Assembly (NCBI GenBank): GCA_029056365.1
Contig: JAIDBM010000270.1
Coordinates: forward strand, 1-14,729
Direction: 5' to 3'
DNA from: Muribaculaceae bacterium
Lineage (GTDB): Bacteria > Bacteroidota > Bacteroidia > Bacteroidales > Muribaculaceae
Length of the DNA stretch: 14,729 bases
The notes beneath the pieces are model-generated. The model was not told where the DNA came from, ran no database searches, and saw nothing but the letters and a program-made list of their open reading frames with translations. Below are positions 14,636 to 14,729 of this stretch, in pieces. A program made the position numbers and the translations under genes. Every line of letters begins with the position of its first letter. The first letter of the stretch is position 1.

Positions 14636-14729
14636 ATTTTGCTCGGACTCACACCAAACTGCTTCTTGAAACATGTGCTGAAATATTTAGGATCGGAGAA
14701 CCCGGTCATATAGGCCACCTCACTGATAT
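14632..14729 (-). CDS. AraC-type regulator, C-terminal fragment (cut by window edge)
   Basis: Only the last 32 codons are in the window. They read ISEVAYMTGFSDPKYFSTCF and end KKQFGVSPSKI before the TAG stop. This is the second helix-turn-helix of an AraC/XylS DNA-binding domain. The GF-x-DPKYF-x-x-x-FKK-x-FG-x-SPS pattern is typical of Bacteroidota AraC proteins and of the C-termini of hybrid two-component regulators that control glycan loci. From this fragment I cannot tell a stand-alone AraC protein from a hybrid sensor. It lies about 90 bp upstream of the ROK start in the same orientation and is a good candidate regulator of the ROK-deaminase and GH9-thuA units. The 5' part is missing because the window ends. 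Confidence 0.88.
   Translation of the reverse strand, partial: ISEVAYMTGFSDPKYFSTCFKKQFGVSPSKI

Overview
The window looks like chromosomal DNA of a gut-type Bacteroidales, most likely Muribaculaceae or a close relative. The taxon call is inference. It rests on five intergenic matches to the Bacteroidota -7 promoter box TAnnTTTG, the lack of Shine-Dalgarno sequences, a PadR-PspC pair, a lipoprotein opening with the Bacteroidota-type CA-x-G-x-PxGGPxD sequence, a surface-glycan style GH9 enzyme, and an AraC C-terminus like those of hybrid two-component regulators. I see no integrase, transposase, phage gene, rRNA, tRNA or CRISPR array. Nearly all the sequence is accounted for by 13 genes, one of them cut by the right edge.

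Layout. (1) 1-4850, plus strand: a structured leader, then speA (arginine decarboxylase), truA (tRNA pseudouridine synthase) and a large Ig-like lipoprotein whose start overlaps the end of truA. The unit ends at an exceptionally long near-perfect hairpin shared with the convergent next unit. (2) 4930-6301, minus strand: padR-pspC, a membrane-stress type pair whose promoter is overlapped by a probable PadR operator. (3) 6498-7679, plus strand: a single-gene unit encoding a flavin reductase, rubredoxin, rubrerythrin and second rubredoxin in one chain, apparently a self-contained NAD(P)H-driven peroxide reductase. (4) 7828-9245, plus strand: a lipoprotein glutaminyl cyclase of the M28 fold, then sufE with an ATGA stop/start overlap. 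(5) 9331-14729, minus strand: a truncated AraC-type regulator, a ROK sugar kinase and an AgaI/NagB-type amino-sugar-phosphate deaminase (ATGA overlap), a terminator, then a separately promoted GH9 glycosidase and a ThuA-like protein.

How the genes may work together. Region 5 reads as a small carbohydrate locus. Exported GH9 would release sugar, and ThuA, also exported, may act on the same substrate. ROK kinase and the deaminase would carry an amino sugar toward glycolysis in the cytoplasm, and the AraC-type protein could regulate the set. The deaminase has substitutions at positions that are catalytic in NagB, so its substrate is uncertain. The glutaminyl cyclase of region 4 probably acts on exported proteins with Gln after the signal-peptide cut, and the neighbouring ThuA protein is a plausible example.

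The observations most worth checking are the four-module peroxide-reductase fusion, the altered active site of the AgaI/NagB homologue beside GH9, two independent 17-bp tandem duplications lying over stop codons, and a minus-strand terminator upstream of speA with no visible gene to terminate.
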